DNA from: Thiosocius sp963759055
GTDB taxonomy: Bacteria; Pseudomonadota; Gammaproteobacteria; Chromatiales; Chromatiaceae
Assembly (NCBI GenBank): GCA_963759055.1
Contig: CAVWYD010000018.1
Span: 62,001 to 126,000 of the forward strand
DNA: 64,000 nucleotides
Reading direction: 5' to 3'
Of this stretch, positions 18,300-26,663 are shown piece after piece (position 1 is the first letter of the stretch; every line of letters begins with the position of its first letter). The translations under genes were made by a program, and so were the position numbers. The notes below the pieces were generated by a model that saw only the letters and a program-made list of their open reading frames with translations, had not been told where the DNA came from and ran no database searches.

Positions 18300-18707
18300 T
18301 CATGGATGCAGGTACCTGTCGACGATCTTGTCGCGCAGCGACTCCATGGAGGCGCCATTGCCGTAATCGACAAAAATCTCTTCACGACTGCGCTCAGGCA
18401 GCCTGCGGTAGAAACTGTAGGTCCCCACGTGCTGCTGCCGTAGCAAGGCCTCAAAGCTTTTACGCGATGGCACCCGTTGTGCGCCTTGCACTCCGCGGGT
18501 TTGGGCCGACCGGGCAGCAGCATCCTCTTTCCCTGTATCGGTCGAACCCGCTTCGACCTTAGTCACCTCTTCATCGAGCATTTGCAGATAAGGGTCATCA
18601 GCCGCATGCAAAACTGACAGCGGCAATGCGATCAACACGGCACCAACGACGGGGCAGAAACACCTTGATAGCGGCGTCCTGCCAAGTCGTAGTCTGGGGT
18701 GGATCAT
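18300..18707 (-). CDS. Small exported protein of unknown function
   Basis: A 135-residue protein. The N-terminus looks like a secretion signal (hydrophobic FCPVVGAVLIALPLSVL ending at LHAADDP). A low-complexity acidic and Ala-rich middle is followed by a better structured C-terminus: KSFEALLRQQHVGTYSFYRR, LPERSREEIFVDYGNGA, then LRDKIVDRYLHP. I do not recognise the family by name. GGAGGGAC precedes the ATG. It is directly upstream of the exported rhodanese and divergent from gshB, so a shared periplasmic role is likely but unproven. Confidence 0.75.
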   Translation of the reverse strand: MIHPRLRLGRTPLSRCFCPVVGAVLIALPLSVLHAADDPYLQMLDEEVTKVEAGSTDTGKEDAAARSAQTRGVQGAQRVPSRKSFEALLRQQHVGTYSFYRRLPERSREEIFVDYGNGASMESLRDKIVDRYLHP

Positions 18708-18889
18708 TGTCCCTCCGTTCTCAAATCCCGGTGCCGCTGTTCCCGCGTACTCTCAGATCCAGAATCGAAGAGGCATTTAATTCGGGTCAAAATAGCAAGC
18801 GCGTTGTGGGTCTGCAAGAATACCTCGGCGTAACACGCTCAACCTTTAGCTGACACACCCAGTTCAGCATCGCAGGAGGAACACAGCCA

Positions 18890-19840
18890 ATGGCTTTTTC
18901 GCTCGGAGTCGTGATGGACCCGATCTCGACCATAAAGGTCTACAAAGACAGCACCTTCGCCATGCTGCTCGAGGCCCAGAGGCGCGGCTGCCCTCTCTGG
19001 TACATGGAGCAAAAGGACCTCGCCCTGCATGACGGCCGCTGCATGGCCCACATGCGCGCACTCGAGGTCCGCGATGACCCTGACGACTGGTTTTCACTGG
19101 GCGAGGTTCAAACCCGGGCGCTGGACACGGTCGATGTCGTACTGATGCGCAAGGACCCGCCGTTCGACATGGAATACGTCTATACGACCTACCTTCTCGA
19201 GCAGGCGGAGGCGCGCGGCAGCCTGATCGTCAATCGTCCGAGCGCCCTGCGCGACGCCAACGAGAAGCTGTATACCGCCTGGTTTCCCGAGGTCTGCACC
19301 CCGACCCTGGTCAGCCGCAGCCATGCCGAGTTTGATGCGTTCATCAATACGCACAAAGACGTCATCATGAAGCCGCTCGACGGCATGGGCGGGGCCTCGA
19401 TCTTCCGGGTGCGGGCGGGCGACCCCAACCGGAACGTCATCATCGAGACGCTCACCGGGCATGGAAAGCGTTACACCATGGGGCAGAAATTCATCCCTGA
19501 GATTGGCGATGGCGACAAGCGAATCATCGTGATTGACGGCGAGCCGGTGCCCTACGCCCTTGCCCGCGTCCCGAGCGCGGGGGAAAACCGCGGCAACCTG
19601 GCTGCCGGCGGCAGCGGCATCGGTGTCGCGCTGAGTGACAAAGACCGCGAGATCGTGGAGACTGTGGCTCCGCGTCTGCGTGAGCAGGGGATCCTGTTCG
19701 CCGGTCTCGACGTGATCGGGGACTTTCTGACCGAGGTGAATGTCACCAGCCCCACATGCATACGCGAACTGGACCAGTTATACGACCTCAATATCAGCGC
19801 CATCCTGATGGATTGCATCGAGCAAAAACTCGCAGTATGA
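18890..19840 (+). CDS. gshB: Glutathione synthetase
   Basis: ATP-grasp ligase joining gamma-glutamylcysteine and glycine. 316 residues, normal for the proteobacterial enzyme. Visible are VVMDPISTIKVYKDSTFAML at the start, VLMRKDPPFDMEYVYTTYLL, IMKPLDGMGGASIFRV in the ATP-grasp region, and the RGNLAAGGSG loop near residue 240. AGGAGGAAC precedes ATG 18890. Its stop overlaps the apbE start (ATGA). Adjacency to the pil-chp genes is seen in Pseudomonas too. Confidence 0.98.
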   Translation: MAFSLGVVMDPISTIKVYKDSTFAMLLEAQRRGCPLWYMEQKDLALHDGRCMAHMRALEVRDDPDDWFSLGEVQTRALDTVDVVLMRKDPPFDMEYVYTTYLLEQAEARGSLIVNRPSALRDANEKLYTAWFPEVCTPTLVSRSHAEFDAFINTHKDVIMKPLDGMGGASIFRVRAGDPNRNVIIETLTGHGKRYTMGQKFIPEIGDGDKRIIVIDGEPVPYALARVPSAGENRGNLAAGGSGIGVALSDKDREIVETVAPRLREQGILFAGLDVIGDFLTEVNVTSPTCIRELDQLYDLNISAILMDCIEQKLAV

Positions 19841-20901
19841 GAATGCTTGCCCTGCCGCGCGTCAGCGGCTTCTTGATCGGACTCCTGGCGGTGTTGAGCG
19901 GCCTCTCAGGCTGTGACACCAAGGATCCCGTTTCGCGGGGCCGGATCAACGCCTTCGATACGGTGATGGAAGTCACCCTGATCGGGGTGGATCGCCAACG
20001 GGCAGCGGAGATCACCCGGGTGCTGGAGGCCGATCTCCGGCTGATGGAGGCGGCCTGGCAGGCATCAGAACCCGGTCCCGTGTCGCACATGAACACGCTG
20101 TTCAACGAAGGCGCCACACCTTTCGCCGCACCACCCTCGGTATTGCCGCTGCTGCGGTTGTCCAAAACGCTCTCGGAGCAGAGCGAAGATCTGTTCAACC
20201 CGGCGATCGGCCATCTGACAAGGGCCTGGGGGTTCCAGGGCCGCGAGCCGGAGTGCCTGCAACCGGCACCCGAAGAGATCATCGACCTGATCGTCACGAC
20301 CCGCCCAAGCATGCGCGACATCACCATCGACGGCTTGCGGGTGTCATCGCGGAAACAGACCGTCAAACTGGATTTCAGCGGTATTCAGAAGGGATTCGCG
20401 ATCGATCAGGCGATCGCACGACTGCAGGAATTCGGGGTTCAGAATGCAAGCATCGATGCCGCAGGCGATCTGCGCGCCATCGGCTCACGTGACGGCCACC
20501 CCTGGAGCGTCGCCATCCGCGGTCCCGAAGGTGGCGGCGTATTGGCCACCCTGCAGATCTCGGGCAATGAAGCCGCCTTTACGGCGGGACGCTACGAGCG
20601 GAACTTCACCTGGGAAGGCGAGGTTTACCACGACATCATCGATCCACGCACGGGTTATCCGGCGTTGGATACCGCTTCAGTGACCGTACTGCACCCCAAT
20701 GCCTCGACCGCAGATGCCGCCGCCACGGCCCTGTTCATCGCCGGCCCGAAAGACTGGCACCGGGTGGCCAGGAAGATGGGGATACGCTACGTCATGTTGA
20801 CGGATAACGAGGGCCGGATACATATGAACCCGGCCATGCAGGCACGTGTTAAGCTCCAGGGCAGCAACCACAAGGTGATCATCAGCGAGCCTTTGGCGTA
20901 G
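19837..20901 (+). CDS. apbE: FAD:protein FMN transferase lipoprotein (ApbE)
   Basis: Attaches FMN to threonine of target proteins such as Na+-NQR or Rnf subunits, in the periplasm. About 354 residues from the ATG that overlaps the gshB stop. A lipoprotein signal ends in LSGLSGC. Family landmarks are NAFDTVMEVTLIG, LSKTLSEQSEDLFNPAIG, LDFSGIQKGFAIDQAI, ASIDAAGDLRAIG, and near the C-terminus HDIIDPRTGYPA and the Mg-binding ADAAATALF. No flavoprotein target is encoded in the window. Confidence 0.95.
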   Translation: MRMLALPRVSGFLIGLLAVLSGLSGCDTKDPVSRGRINAFDTVMEVTLIGVDRQRAAEITRVLEADLRLMEAAWQASEPGPVSHMNTLFNEGATPFAAPPSVLPLLRLSKTLSEQSEDLFNPAIGHLTRAWGFQGREPECLQPAPEEIIDLIVTTRPSMRDITIDGLRVSSRKQTVKLDFSGIQKGFAIDQAIARLQEFGVQNASIDAAGDLRAIGSRDGHPWSVAIRGPEGGGVLATLQISGNEAAFTAGRYERNFTWEGEVYHDIIDPRTGYPALDTASVTVLHPNASTADAAATALFIAGPKDWHRVARKMGIRYVMLTDNEGRIHMNPAMQARVKLQGSNHKVIISEPLA

Positions 20902-21006
20902 GTCTGCAACACGCATGACGACAGCCCGGGGTGTTAAGATCCTGATTCCGGATTTGCGACTCATTCATACAACCAGACGGGTCCCGACCTGCCCAGACGC
21001 ATACCC

Positions 21007-21897
21007 TTGGACATCAGCGGCAACCTTGCAATAGATCGTTCGAACGAGCCTCTCGGGATGGCCGTGGTCGCTGCATTGGCGGTCCATGCCTTTCTCATCC
21101 TGAGCATAAGTTTCGATGTTTCCCGGGAAAAGCCGCCTGCTCCCGAGCGCACCCTGGACATCACCCTGGTCCAGCCCAAGGTCGAACCCAAACTCACCGA
21201 GAACCCGGATTTCCTGGCACAACAGAGCCAGGAGGGCGGCGGCGAGGAAACCATCAAGGAGCGTCAGACCAGCCCGCTGGGAAATCCGGAGGCAAGCCCC
21301 ATATCCAAACCGGCCATGGAACTCGAGCGCTCCGGCACCCCCGAGCCGGAACCTACGCAGAAACCGGAGATCATCGCCGCCGAAAAGGCCCCGCGTGCCG
21401 AGCCCACACCGCCGCCCAAACCCAAGGTGAAAGCCAAGCCAAAGGCCAAACTCAGCCAGCTGCTCGCCAGCACCCAGCTGGAAATCGACCGCCTGACCGC
21501 CGAACTGGACCGGCGCAGCCTTTCCGCCTCGCGTCAGGACCGGCGCAAGGCGGTCAATGCCAGCACCCAGGAATATCAGTACGCCGCCTATCTCGAGGCC
21601 TGGCGCAGCAAGGTCGAAAAGATCGGCAACCTGAACTATCCGGACGAGGCAAAACGCAACAAGCTCTACGGTAACCTGCTGATGCACGTGGCGGTGCGCG
21701 CAGACGGCAGCGTCGAACGAATCCGGGTCGTACGCTCATCGGGCCACAAGCTCCTGGATGACGCCGCGGTCCGGATCGTACGCATGTCGGCGCCGTTCTC
21801 GCCCTTCCCTCCCGAGATCCGAAAGCAGGTGGACGTCCTGGATATCACGCGCACCTGGCAGTTCCTCGACGGTGATACGCTTTTTTCGTCGAAATAA
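21007..21897 (+). CDS. tonB: TonB-type energy transducer
   Basis: A 296-residue TonB family protein. One N-terminal membrane helix (MAVVAALAVHAFLILSISF), a long Pro/Glu/Lys-rich periplasmic spacer (for example EPEPTQKPEI and KPKVKAKPKAK), and a C-terminal TonB domain with NYPDEAKRNKLYGNLLMHVA and VVRSSGHKLLDDAAVR. The frame begins at TTG 21007; the first ATG (21058) would leave only the helix, so the start is uncertain. By context (beside gshB and yqgE, near pil-chp) it corresponds to the TonB of Pseudomonas reported to matter for twitching motility. No ExoB/ExbD genes lie alongside. Confidence 0.88.
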   Translation: MDISGNLAIDRSNEPLGMAVVAALAVHAFLILSISFDVSREKPPAPERTLDITLVQPKVEPKLTENPDFLAQQSQEGGGEETIKERQTSPLGNPEASPISKPAMELERSGTPEPEPTQKPEIIAAEKAPRAEPTPPPKPKVKAKPKAKLSQLLASTQLEIDRLTAELDRRSLSASRQDRRKAVNASTQEYQYAAYLEAWRSKVEKIGNLNYPDEAKRNKLYGNLLMHVAVRADGSVERIRVVRSSGHKLLDDAAVRIVRMSAPFSPFPPEIRKQVDVLDITRTWQFLDGDTLFSSK

Positions 21898-21921
21898 CCG
21901 CCTCTTGCCGCAGCGAGGCGG
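21898..21921 (+). other. GC-rich hairpin after tonB
   Basis: Immediately after the tonB stop, CCGCCTC (21898-21904) pairs with GAGGCGG (21915-21921) across a 10-base loop. There is no T-tract, so it is not a classical terminator. It may protect the mRNA end or weakly separate tonB from yqgE. Confidence 0.35.
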
Positions 21922-21939
21922 GCGCTGGATACTGTGGCG

Positions 21940-22504
21940 ATGAGCCAGTCAGACACATTGAAGAACCAGTTGCTGATCGCAATGCCGACCCTGGAAGACC
22001 CGAACTTCTCGCGCACCGTGACCTATATCTGCGAGCACAGTGATCAGGGTGCCATGGGCATCGTGCTCAACCGGCCGACCGAGTTGTCTCTGGCCGACGT
22101 GCTCAGGCATATGGATATCGAGGGCGGGCTCGGCGATGCCGGCGGGCAGATGGTCTTTCTCGGCGGCCCGGTCGAGGAAGAGCGCGGCTTCGTGCTGCAC
22201 AGCCATACCGACCCCTGGGCATTCCACCCTGGCCGTGAACGACGTTATCAGCGTCACGACCTCGCGAGACATCCTCGAGGCGATGGCGCGCGGTGACGGC
22301 CCGACCCACACCCTTGTGGCGCTGGGATATGCCGGCTGGGGAGCCGGGCAACTCGAGCGCGAACTCCAGGACAACGCCTGGCTGAGCGGTCCCGCCGACC
22401 AGTCCATTCTGTTCGAACTGCCGCCGGACCAACGTTGGGAAGCCGCTGCGCGCCTGTTGGGTGTCGACGTGAACCTGCTGAGCAGCGAGGCCGGACACGC
22501 CTGA
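21940..22504 (+). pseudogene. yqgE: YqgE/AlgH family protein, interrupted by a +1 frameshift
   Basis: UPF0301 (YqgE/AlgH) protein of about 187 residues, split across two frames. The first half (ATG 21940: MSQSDTLKNQLLIAMPTLED, then GIVLNRPTELSL and MVFLGGPVEEERGFVLHS) is in one frame. From about 22222 the family continues in the next frame with STLAVNDVISVTTSRDILEA and YAGWGAGQLERELQDNAWL. Removing one T at 22222-22223 would restore WASTLAVNDV. Both halves are well conserved, so a sequence error is more likely than decay. Its stop overlaps the ruvX ATG. The molecular function of YqgE is unclear. Confidence 0.85.
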
Positions 22505-22902
22505 TGGAGGTCCTGCTCGGGTTTGATTACGGTACGCACAAGATTGGCGTGGCCGTAGGTCAGCCCCTGACCCGAACCGCGTCGCCGCTCGAAACCCTGG
22601 GGCTCGTAAACCACAAACCCGATTGGGACAAAATCGCGCGACTGCTCGAAGAATGGCGACCGCAGGCCCTGGTCGTCGGCCATCCTTTTGAAATGACCGG
22701 CCGCGAGGCAAACAATGCCGAAGGTGCCAAGAAATTCGCGCGTCAGCTGCATGGTCGCTTCCACCTGCCGGTACACCTGGCGGACGAGCGGCTGACCAGC
22801 CGCGAGGCCTGGACGCAGCTCGGCAGGGAAGCCGGCAAGGACCCAACCAGGGTAGACTCTTACGCTGCCAAGCTGATCCTGGAAACCTGGCTCAATGAGT
22901 GA
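22504..22902 (+). CDS. ruvX: Putative pre-16S rRNA nuclease / Holliday junction resolvase-like (YqgF)
   Basis: RNase H-fold protein of 132 residues implicated in 5' maturation of 16S rRNA. Acidic residues are in place: LLGFDYGTHKIGVAVG at the N-terminus, LADERLTSREA near residue 97, and VDSYAAKLILETWL at the end. ATG 22504 overlaps the preceding stop by one base (TGATG). The yqgE-ruvX-pyrR-pyrB order is conserved in Pseudomonas. Confidence 0.95.
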   Translation: MEVLLGFDYGTHKIGVAVGQPLTRTASPLETLGLVNHKPDWDKIARLLEEWRPQALVVGHPFEMTGREANNAEGAKKFARQLHGRFHLPVHLADERLTSREAWTQLGREAGKDPTRVDSYAAKLILETWLNE

Positions 22903-23431
22903 AAGCACCCTGTTTATGAAACACGACGCCATCCTGGACCTGATCGCCGGGATGGCTCAGGTCCTGCAGCACCGTCTGGATGACCGTCAACTCGACAACC
23001 CGGCCATGATCGGCATCCACACCGGCGGGGCATGGGTGGCGCAACACCTGAACACCCTGTTGGCGCTGGAAGAACCCAGCGGCCTGCTGGACATCAGCTT
23101 CTATCGCGACGACTTCACCCAGATCGGCGTCAACCCCCAGGTCAAGCCGTCTCAGATCAATTTCGACCTCGACAATCGCAACATCATCCTGGTGGATGAC
23201 GTACTGCATACCGGGCGTACCATCCGCGCGGCGATGAACGAGATCTTCGATTTCGGCCGACCGGCCTCGATCACCCTGGTCACCCTGATCGAACGCAGCG
23301 GGCGCGAGCTGCCTATCCAGCCGGACGTGATCGGTCTCAGCCCGCCGCTGGGACTGGCCGACCGCATCAAGCTGACCGGCCCCGATCCACTCAGCCTGGA
23401 AATTCTGCACGGGCCAAGGACAGGAACATAA
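22895..23431 (+). CDS. pyrR: PyrR-type pyrimidine regulator / uracil phosphoribosyltransferase
   Basis: A 178-residue type I phosphoribosyltransferase. The PRPP loop IILVDDVLHTGRTIRAAM is near residue 97, with MIGIHTGGAWVAQHLN upstream and ISFYRDDFTQIG between, as in PyrR. In Bacillus PyrR binds pyr mRNA; in Pseudomonas-type bacteria the regulatory role is less settled and I see no PyrR-binding attenuator here. The ATG overlaps the ruvX end by 8 bases; pyrB follows after 18 bases. Confidence 0.95.
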   Translation: MSESTLFMKHDAILDLIAGMAQVLQHRLDDRQLDNPAMIGIHTGGAWVAQHLNTLLALEEPSGLLDISFYRDDFTQIGVNPQVKPSQINFDLDNRNIILVDDVLHTGRTIRAAMNEIFDFGRPASITLVTLIERSGRELPIQPDVIGLSPPLGLADRIKLTGPDPLSLEILHGPRTGT

Positions 23432-23449
23432 ACGAGGCCCCAGAGCGCG

Positions 23450-24436
23450 ATGCCAAGCCAGAAACCCGACAAACTGCAACTGAACGAACATGGCCGCTTG
23501 CGCCATTTCCTGACCATCGAAGGGCTCAGCCGGGAACTGCTTGTGCAGATTCTCGATACCGCAGAATCCTTTGCGACCCTGCCGGGCCGGCCGGTGAAAA
23601 AGGTTCCGCTGCTGCGCGGTCGCATCATCACCAATCTCTTTTTCGAGAGCAGCACGCGTACCCGGACCACCTTTGAGCTGGCCGCCAAGCTGCTGTCTGC
23701 CGACATCATCAACTTCAACATCAGCACCTCGGCCACCTCGAAGGGCGAAACCCTGCTCGACACCCTGCGCAACATCGAGGCCATGCACTCGGACATGTTC
23801 GTGGTGCGGCATGCGCAGTCGGGCGCGGCACACTTCATCGCCCAGCACGCCTCACCCCGGGTGAGCGTGATCAACGCCGGCGACGGTCGCCACGCCCACC
23901 CCACCCAGGCCATGCTGGACATGTTCACCATCCGCAAGCACAAGGGTGATTTCACCCCCTTGCGCGTGGCTATCGTGGGTGACGTCCTGCACTCGCGCGT
24001 GGCGCGCTCGCAGATCCTGGCGCTCAACACCCTGGGGGTCAGCGAGGTCCGTATCGTCGGCCCGCGCACCCTGTTGCCGACCGAGGCGCGGGCCCTCGGC
24101 GTACATGCGTTTCACGATCTGGAAGAGGGCATCAGGGACGTTGACGTAGTGATCATGCTGCGACTGCAGAACGAGCGCATGGATGGCTCCCTGCTGCCCA
24201 ACGAACACGAGTATTTCCGTCTCTACGGACTGACCGATGAGCGCCTGGAAAGTGCCAAGCCCGACGCGATCGTGATGCACCCCGGGCCGATAAACCGCGG
24301 CATCGAAATGGACTCGGCGGTGGCCGACGGACCCAGGTCGGTGGTGCTTCAACAGGTCAGTTACGGCATCGCGGTGCGCATGGCTGTGCTGTCGATGGCC
24401 ATGCAGTCACAGGCAGACCTCGGGGGTGAGGCATGA
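23450..24436 (+). CDS. pyrB: Aspartate carbamoyltransferase catalytic subunit
   Basis: First committed step of pyrimidine synthesis: carbamoyl phosphate plus aspartate. The protein is 328 residues, with the slightly extended N-terminus (QLNEHGRLRHFLTIEGLSRE) seen in the Pseudomonas-type class. Carbamoyl-phosphate loop FFESSTRTRTTFEL near residue 65, NAGDGRHAHPTQAMLDMFT near residue 140, and HPGPINRGIEM near the C-terminus. It overlaps the next gene, an inactive dihydroorotase, by 4 bases, consistent with a fixed PyrB-PyrC' complex. No regulatory pyrI is nearby. Confidence 0.98.
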   Translation: MPSQKPDKLQLNEHGRLRHFLTIEGLSRELLVQILDTAESFATLPGRPVKKVPLLRGRIITNLFFESSTRTRTTFELAAKLLSADIINFNISTSATSKGETLLDTLRNIEAMHSDMFVVRHAQSGAAHFIAQHASPRVSVINAGDGRHAHPTQAMLDMFTIRKHKGDFTPLRVAIVGDVLHSRVARSQILALNTLGVSEVRIVGPRTLLPTEARALGVHAFHDLEEGIRDVDVVIMLRLQNERMDGSLLPNEHEYFRLYGLTDERLESAKPDAIVMHPGPINRGIEMDSAVADGPRSVVLQQVSYGIAVRMAVLSMAMQSQADLGGEA

Positions 24437-25716
24437 GCGTCAGCATCATCAACGGTCGGCTGATCGACCCCGCGCATGACATAGACGACCTGCTGGATCT
24501 GCATATCGACGGCAATGTCGTCGTCGCCGTGGGTGATCCACCCGCCGAATTTGCCGCCGAGGAAATCATCGATGCCCGCGACTGCGTGGTCTGTCCCGGA
24601 CTGGTCGACCTCGCAGCCAGCCTGCGCGAGCCCGGATACGAGCACAAGGCTACCCTGGCCAGTGAAGCGGCAGCAGCGGCACGCGGCGGCATAACCACCC
24701 TGCTCTGCACCCCGGACACCAACCCGGTGATAGACAACTCGGCCGTGGTCGAACTGGTGCACCGTATCGCCAGGAAACTCGGCCAGGCACGGATACTGAC
24801 GACCGGCGCATTGACACGTGGACTCAAGGGCGAGCATCTGTCGGAGATGGCCGCACTCAAGGCGGCCGGCTGCGTGGCTGTCAGCAACGCGCATTATCCC
24901 CTGGCATCGACACTGGTCGAACGCCGCGCACTGGAGTATGCAGCCACCTTCGGCCTGCCGGTCTTCCTGCGCTCCGAAGATCGTCATCTGCGAGCCGGTG
25001 GCTGTGTGCACGAGGGTGCCGTGTCCACGCGCCTCGGCCTGCCGGCCATCCCCTCCGCCGCGGAGAGCGTTGCAGTCGCACGCGATCTGGCCCTCGCCGA
25101 GCACACCCAGGCCCGGGTGCATTTCCGCAACCTGTCGACCCAGACCGCGGCGCGCATGATCGGCGAGGCCCAGTCGGCCGGGTTGTCGGTGACGGCCGAC
25201 GTCGCTGTCCACCAGCTCCATCTTACCGAGATGGACGTGGACGGCTTCGTCGCCGAATGCCATGTCTCGCCGCCGTTCCGCACACTGGCCGACCGTGATG
25301 CGCTGCGTCGCGCTTTGGCCGACGGGACCATCTCGGCAATCTGCTCCGACCACCAGCCGCACGAACCGGATGCCAAACAGCGCCCCTTCCCCGAGACCGA
25401 ACCCGGGATCTCCGGTCTCGAGACGCTGCTCGGCCTGACCCTGCGTCTGGTCGAGGAAAAGGTGATGGATCTGCCGACTGCGCTGGCCCGTGTCACCAGC
25501 GGGCCTGCTGACATCCTGGGGCTGCCTTACGGCAGGCTCGGGATCGGCTCGCCGGCCGATGTCTGCGTGTTCGACCCCAACCGGGACTGGACCCTGCATC
25601 TCGACGAGATGCGCAGCGAGGGCCGCAACACACCTTTTGACGGCTGGGACTTTCCGGCCCGCATCACGCATACACTATTCAACGGACGCGTGGTCTACCG
25701 CGCAGCGGACCTCTAA
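24433..25716 (+). CDS. pyrX: Inactive dihydroorotase homologue (PyrC', PyrB partner)
   Basis: A 427-residue amidohydrolase-fold protein related to dihydroorotase. The metal-binding HxH that should follow PGLVDL is missing: the sequence reads PGLVDLAASLREPG instead of a DxHxHxR-type motif. A later ligand His is also replaced (HFRNLST where HxxHxST is usual). AICSDHQPHEPDAKQ keeps the Asp region. In Pseudomonas such PyrC' proteins lack activity and support the PyrB dodecamer; I infer the same here. ATG 24433 overlaps the pyrB stop. A functional dihydroorotase must lie elsewhere. Confidence 0.92.
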   Translation: MSVSIINGRLIDPAHDIDDLLDLHIDGNVVVAVGDPPAEFAAEEIIDARDCVVCPGLVDLAASLREPGYEHKATLASEAAAAARGGITTLLCTPDTNPVIDNSAVVELVHRIARKLGQARILTTGALTRGLKGEHLSEMAALKAAGCVAVSNAHYPLASTLVERRALEYAATFGLPVFLRSEDRHLRAGGCVHEGAVSTRLGLPAIPSAAESVAVARDLALAEHTQARVHFRNLSTQTAARMIGEAQSAGLSVTADVAVHQLHLTEMDVDGFVAECHVSPPFRTLADRDALRRALADGTISAICSDHQPHEPDAKQRPFPETEPGISGLETLLGLTLRLVEEKVMDLPTALARVTSGPADILGLPYGRLGIGSPADVCVFDPNRDWTLHLDEMRSEGRNTPFDGWDFPARITHTLFNGRVVYRAADL

Positions 25717-25733
25717 CTCAGGACACTAGACTG

Positions 25734-26594
25734 ATGGAAAGACCCCACCGCGGCACGATTCTGGTCGAAGAGGCCGAAATCATCGGTCACCAGGCATTCG
25801 ACGGGGACCAGTACGTGATGCGCGTCAACGCACCCGGCTGTGCGGAGCGTGCGCGGCCCGGGCAGTTCGCACACCTGACGGTCGATCCCCAGCGGCCGAT
25901 GCGCCGCCCGATCTCCATCATGCGAACCTCGGCCGAATACGGCTGGGTGGATTTTCTGTACAAAGCGCTCGGCGAAGGCACACAGTTGCTCGCGCTGCGC
26001 CAGCCGGGTGAATACATCAGCGTGCTCGGTCCGATCGGCACCCCGTTCGAGATCAGAGAAAAACGTCCACTGCTGATTGGTGGCGGTGTCGGTATGCCGC
26101 CGATGATCTTCATTGCGGAATCGCTGCGCAGCACCGACAGACAACCCTTCGTGGTCCTGGGGTCAGAGGTACCCTTCCCGTTCACACCCAGGCCTTCGCA
26201 TTTCCTGCTCAAGGGCATACCCGAAGGCGTCATCGGTGCCATGCCGCTATTGGAGGACTGGGGTATCCCCAGCCGGCTTGCCAGCCTGCAAGGCTATGCC
26301 GGATGCCACCAGGGTTATGTCACCGACCTGAGTCGGCACTGGCTGGACGGGCTGAGTGACGAGGAACGCGCCGAGGTCGGTGTTTATGCCTGCGGCCCGC
26401 ATCCCATGCTCGAGGCGGTGGTCAATCTCGCGCGCGACTACGGGCTGCCGGTCCAGGTATCACTGGAAGAGTTCATGGCCTGCGCGGTAGGCGGCTGCGC
26501 CGGCTGCGTGGTCGAGGTTGCAACGCCGGAAGGCCCGGCGATGAAGCGGGTCTGTGTCGATGGGCCGGTGTTTGATGGGTATACGGTGTTCTGA
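25734..26594 (+). CDS. pyrK: Dihydroorotate dehydrogenase electron-transfer subunit-like (PyrK family)
   Basis: A 286-residue ferredoxin-reductase-type protein. The N-terminal FAD-binding barrel contains MRRPISIMRTS and the central NAD-binding part LLIGGGVGMPPMIFIAESL near residue 115, GVYACGPHPMLEAV near residue 220. The C-terminal [2Fe-2S] cluster Cys are in FMACAVGGCAGCVVEV plus KRVCVDGPVF. This is the PyrK architecture, which normally pairs with a class 1B PyrD. It directly follows pyrB-pyrC', supporting a pyrimidine role, but no pyrD is in the window, so its electron acceptor or donor is open. Confidence 0.9.
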   Translation: MERPHRGTILVEEAEIIGHQAFDGDQYVMRVNAPGCAERARPGQFAHLTVDPQRPMRRPISIMRTSAEYGWVDFLYKALGEGTQLLALRQPGEYISVLGPIGTPFEIREKRPLLIGGGVGMPPMIFIAESLRSTDRQPFVVLGSEVPFPFTPRPSHFLLKGIPEGVIGAMPLLEDWGIPSRLASLQGYAGCHQGYVTDLSRHWLDGLSDEERAEVGVYACGPHPMLEAVVNLARDYGLPVQVSLEEFMACAVGGCAGCVVEVATPEGPAMKRVCVDGPVFDGYTVF

Positions 26595-26663
26595 CCGGCG
26601 TCACCGGCGCACATCCCAATCACTCCGGGTTGACTCCAAAAAGTGGTCTGCATAAACGAATGC

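Noticed and set aside
22895..23449. PyrR-controlled attenuator before pyrB
   Set aside because: No terminator/antiterminator pair lies in the 18-base pyrR-pyrB gap or just upstream.
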